Assembly (NCBI RefSeq): GCF_029906645.1
Contig: NZ_JARYGZ010000002.1
Coordinates: forward strand, 186,001 to 250,000
Reading direction: 5' to 3'
Length of the DNA stretch: 64,000 bases
DNA from: Sphingomonas oryzagri
Lineage (GTDB): Bacteria > Pseudomonadota > Alphaproteobacteria > Sphingomonadales > Sphingomonadaceae
The notes under the pieces were generated by a model. It was not told the DNA's origin. It ran no database searches and saw only the letters and a program-made list of their open reading frames with translations. How positions within the stretch are numbered: the first letter of the stretch is position 1; each line of letters starts with the position of its first letter. Shown in pieces: positions 62,888 through 64,000 of the stretch. Both the position numbers and the translations under genes were made by a program.

Positions 62888-63774
62888 TGATGCTGGGCGC
62901 CTCGCAGGCCGAACGGCGGCTGTTGCCCGAAGGACGGCTCGCCGGGCCGATGCCGTGGGTCATCGCGATCATGATGTTCCTCACCGCGCTGGCGGCGGCG
63001 GGCGGGCTGGCGATGGGATCGGCCGCCAACCAGCTCAGCGCCGATCTCGGCCGGCAACTGACGGTGCAGGTGATCCTCGCCGACCCCGCCGCGCGCGACC
63101 GCGAAGCGTCCGCCGCGCAACAATTGCTGGCGCACGAGAATGGCGTGATCTCCGCACGACGGCTCGGCGATCAGGAGATGCAGGCGCTGCTCCGCCCCTG
63201 GCTGGGCGATGCCGGACTGGACAAGGATCTTCCGCTCCCCGCGATGATCGACATCGACCTCTCCGACGCCGGGCGGGATCGGCTGGACCGGATCACCCAG
63301 GCGGTGAAGGCGGTCGCACCCCATGCCCGCATCGATGACCATGCCGGCTTCATCGCGCCGCTCGTCGGGCTGATCCGCTCGCTCGGGCTCCTGGCGGGCG
63401 GCATCGTGCTGATGATGGCGGGCGCCACCGCCGCCGCCGTGGTGCTGGCCGCGCGCTCCGCGCTCAACACGCACCGCCGCACCATCGACGTCATGCACAT
63501 GATGGGCGCGACCGACGTGCAGGTCGCCCGCCTCTTCCAGCGCCGCATCGCTCTCGATGCGCTGTTCGGCGCGGTGGTCGGGCTGGTCGCGGCGATCGCC
63601 GTGATCCTGCTGCTGGGCCGCCGCATCGGCGAGATCGGATCGGGCATCGTCGGATCGATCTCGCTGCCGGGCCTCGCCTGGCTGGTGCTGCTCTGCCTGC
63701 CGTTGGTGGCGGGCCTGCTGGCGCTGCTCGTGGCGCGCATCACCGTGCAGCGCGCACTCGGGGAAACGCTGTGA
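62887..63774 (+). CDS. ftsX: Cell-division permease FtsX
   Basis: A 295-residue membrane protein, partner of FtsE. The first helix ([22 protein letters not shown]) is followed by an extracytoplasmic domain (about 45-150, [19 protein letters not shown]...) and three further helices ([75 protein letters not shown]), with [31 protein letters not shown], the FtsX signature. I take the ATG at 62887; a second ATG follows at 62890, and a TTG precedes at 62884. Confidence 0.93.
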   Translation: MMLGASQAERRLLPEGRLAGPMPWVIAIMMFLTALAAAGGLAMGSAANQLSADLGRQLTVQVILADPAARDREASAAQQLLAHENGVISARRLGDQEMQALLRPWLGDAGLDKDLPLPAMIDIDLSDAGRDRLDRITQAVKAVAPHARIDDHAGFIAPLVGLIRSLGLLAGGIVLMMAGATAAAVVLAARSALNTHRRTIDVMHMMGATDVQVARLFQRRIALDALFGAVVGLVAAIAVILLLGRRIGEIGSGIVGSISLPGLAWLVLLCLPLVAGLLALLVARITVQRALGETL

Positions 63775-64000
63775 TCCGCCGGCTGATCGCGCTGCTCATC
63801 CTGCTGTGGGGACTGGGTTTCGCTGTCTTCGCCCTCACCCTGCCGCGCCCGATCGGCGACCGGCAGACCGATGCGATCGTAGTGCTGACCGGCGGCGCCG
63901 GCCGGCTCGATCGCGGCATCGACCTGCTCGCGCGGCATCAGGCGCAACGGCTGTTCGTTTCCGGCACCGATCGCACCGTGCGCAAGAAGGAGCTGGCGGT
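63771..64000 (+). CDS. YdcF-family (DUF218) protein, N-terminal part only
   Basis: The GTG at 63771 overlaps the ftsX TGA (GTGA). The 76 residues visible are a membrane anchor (LIALLILLWGLGFAVFALTLP) followed by TDAIVVLTGGAGRLDRGIDLLARHQAQRLFVSGTDRTVRKKELA, the ELFVSG-type opening of YdcF/SanA proteins (D-A-I-V-V-L-G-G). The gene continues past base 64000. In sphingomonads it is often found after ftsX. Envelope-related function is suspected but unknown. Confidence 0.8.
   Translation, partial: MIRRLIALLILLWGLGFAVFALTLPRPIGDRQTDAIVVLTGGAGRLDRGIDLLARHQAQRLFVSGTDRTVRKKELA

Overview
The window is a GC-rich stretch of an alphaproteobacterial chromosome, most likely a sphingomonad (Sphingomonas or a close relative). 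The reasons are the two large TonB-dependent receptors, two intergenic inverted-repeat elements of the kind common in sphingomonads (one ending in the arm GGCTTCGACAGGCTCAGCCC), the alphaproteobacterial forms of HIG1, YggT, IalB-like and MJ0042 proteins, and the heavy use of ATGA/GTGA gene overlaps. I see no prophage, insertion sequence, CRISPR array or rRNA. One tRNA is present. No stretch longer than 300 bases lacks a gene.

Layout. 1-8.4 kb: a catabolic and uptake island. It has a secreted sugar-isomerase-like protein (cut by the window edge), a TonB receptor, RidA, a VOC protein, a three-part flavin/[2Fe-2S] dehydrogenase of the HcnABC / D-hydroxyproline dehydrogenase type, a DapA-family lyase and a divergent LysR regulator. 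The same 15-bp palindrome (TTGCG-N5-CGCAA) lies in front of two of its transcription units. 8.5-11.2 kb: a MarR-isochorismatase-membrane protein-MFS operon with a palindrome upstream of marR. 11.2-21 kb: dnaN, a small outer-membrane protein, an IalB-like protein, a second TonB receptor, two tiny proteins, a FUSC protein, rlmN, a cyclopropane fatty acid synthase and an EF-hand protein. 21-33 kb: argG, then a glycan/lipid-linked-sugar locus (GT-C type membrane proteins including a paralogous pair, a UGM-like flavoprotein, a polyprenyl-phosphate glycosyltransferase, GtrA and a methyltransferase).

33-49 kb: housekeeping and small-molecule genes: marC, folD, yggT, argB, HIG1, ATP:cob(I)alamin adenosyltransferase, egtB-egtD, a 3-hydroxyacyl-CoA dehydrogenase, an exported HIT protein, a nucleoside transporter, a queuosine precursor transporter facing gluQ, an HNH nuclease and ppc. 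48.9-49.7 kb: a manganese (yybP-ykoY) riboswitch in front of mntP. 49.7-57.3 kb: one tightly packed operon on the minus strand carrying a NodT/TolC lipoprotein, a MacA-like adaptor, a MacB-like ATPase and permease, an EF-hand protein, an OmpR-type regulator and a histidine kinase. 57.5-61.1 kb: an unusual 841-residue DegT-aminotransferase/flavoprotein fusion coupled to a family-2 glycosyltransferase. 61.1-64 kb: tRNA-Leu(GAG), an MJ0042 zinc-ribbon protein, ftsE, ftsX and the start of a YdcF-like gene.

The items that most deserve follow-up are the fusion enzyme, the efflux/EF-hand/two-component operon, the palindrome-linked catabolic island, the paralogous GT-C proteins and the apparent CTG start of marC.
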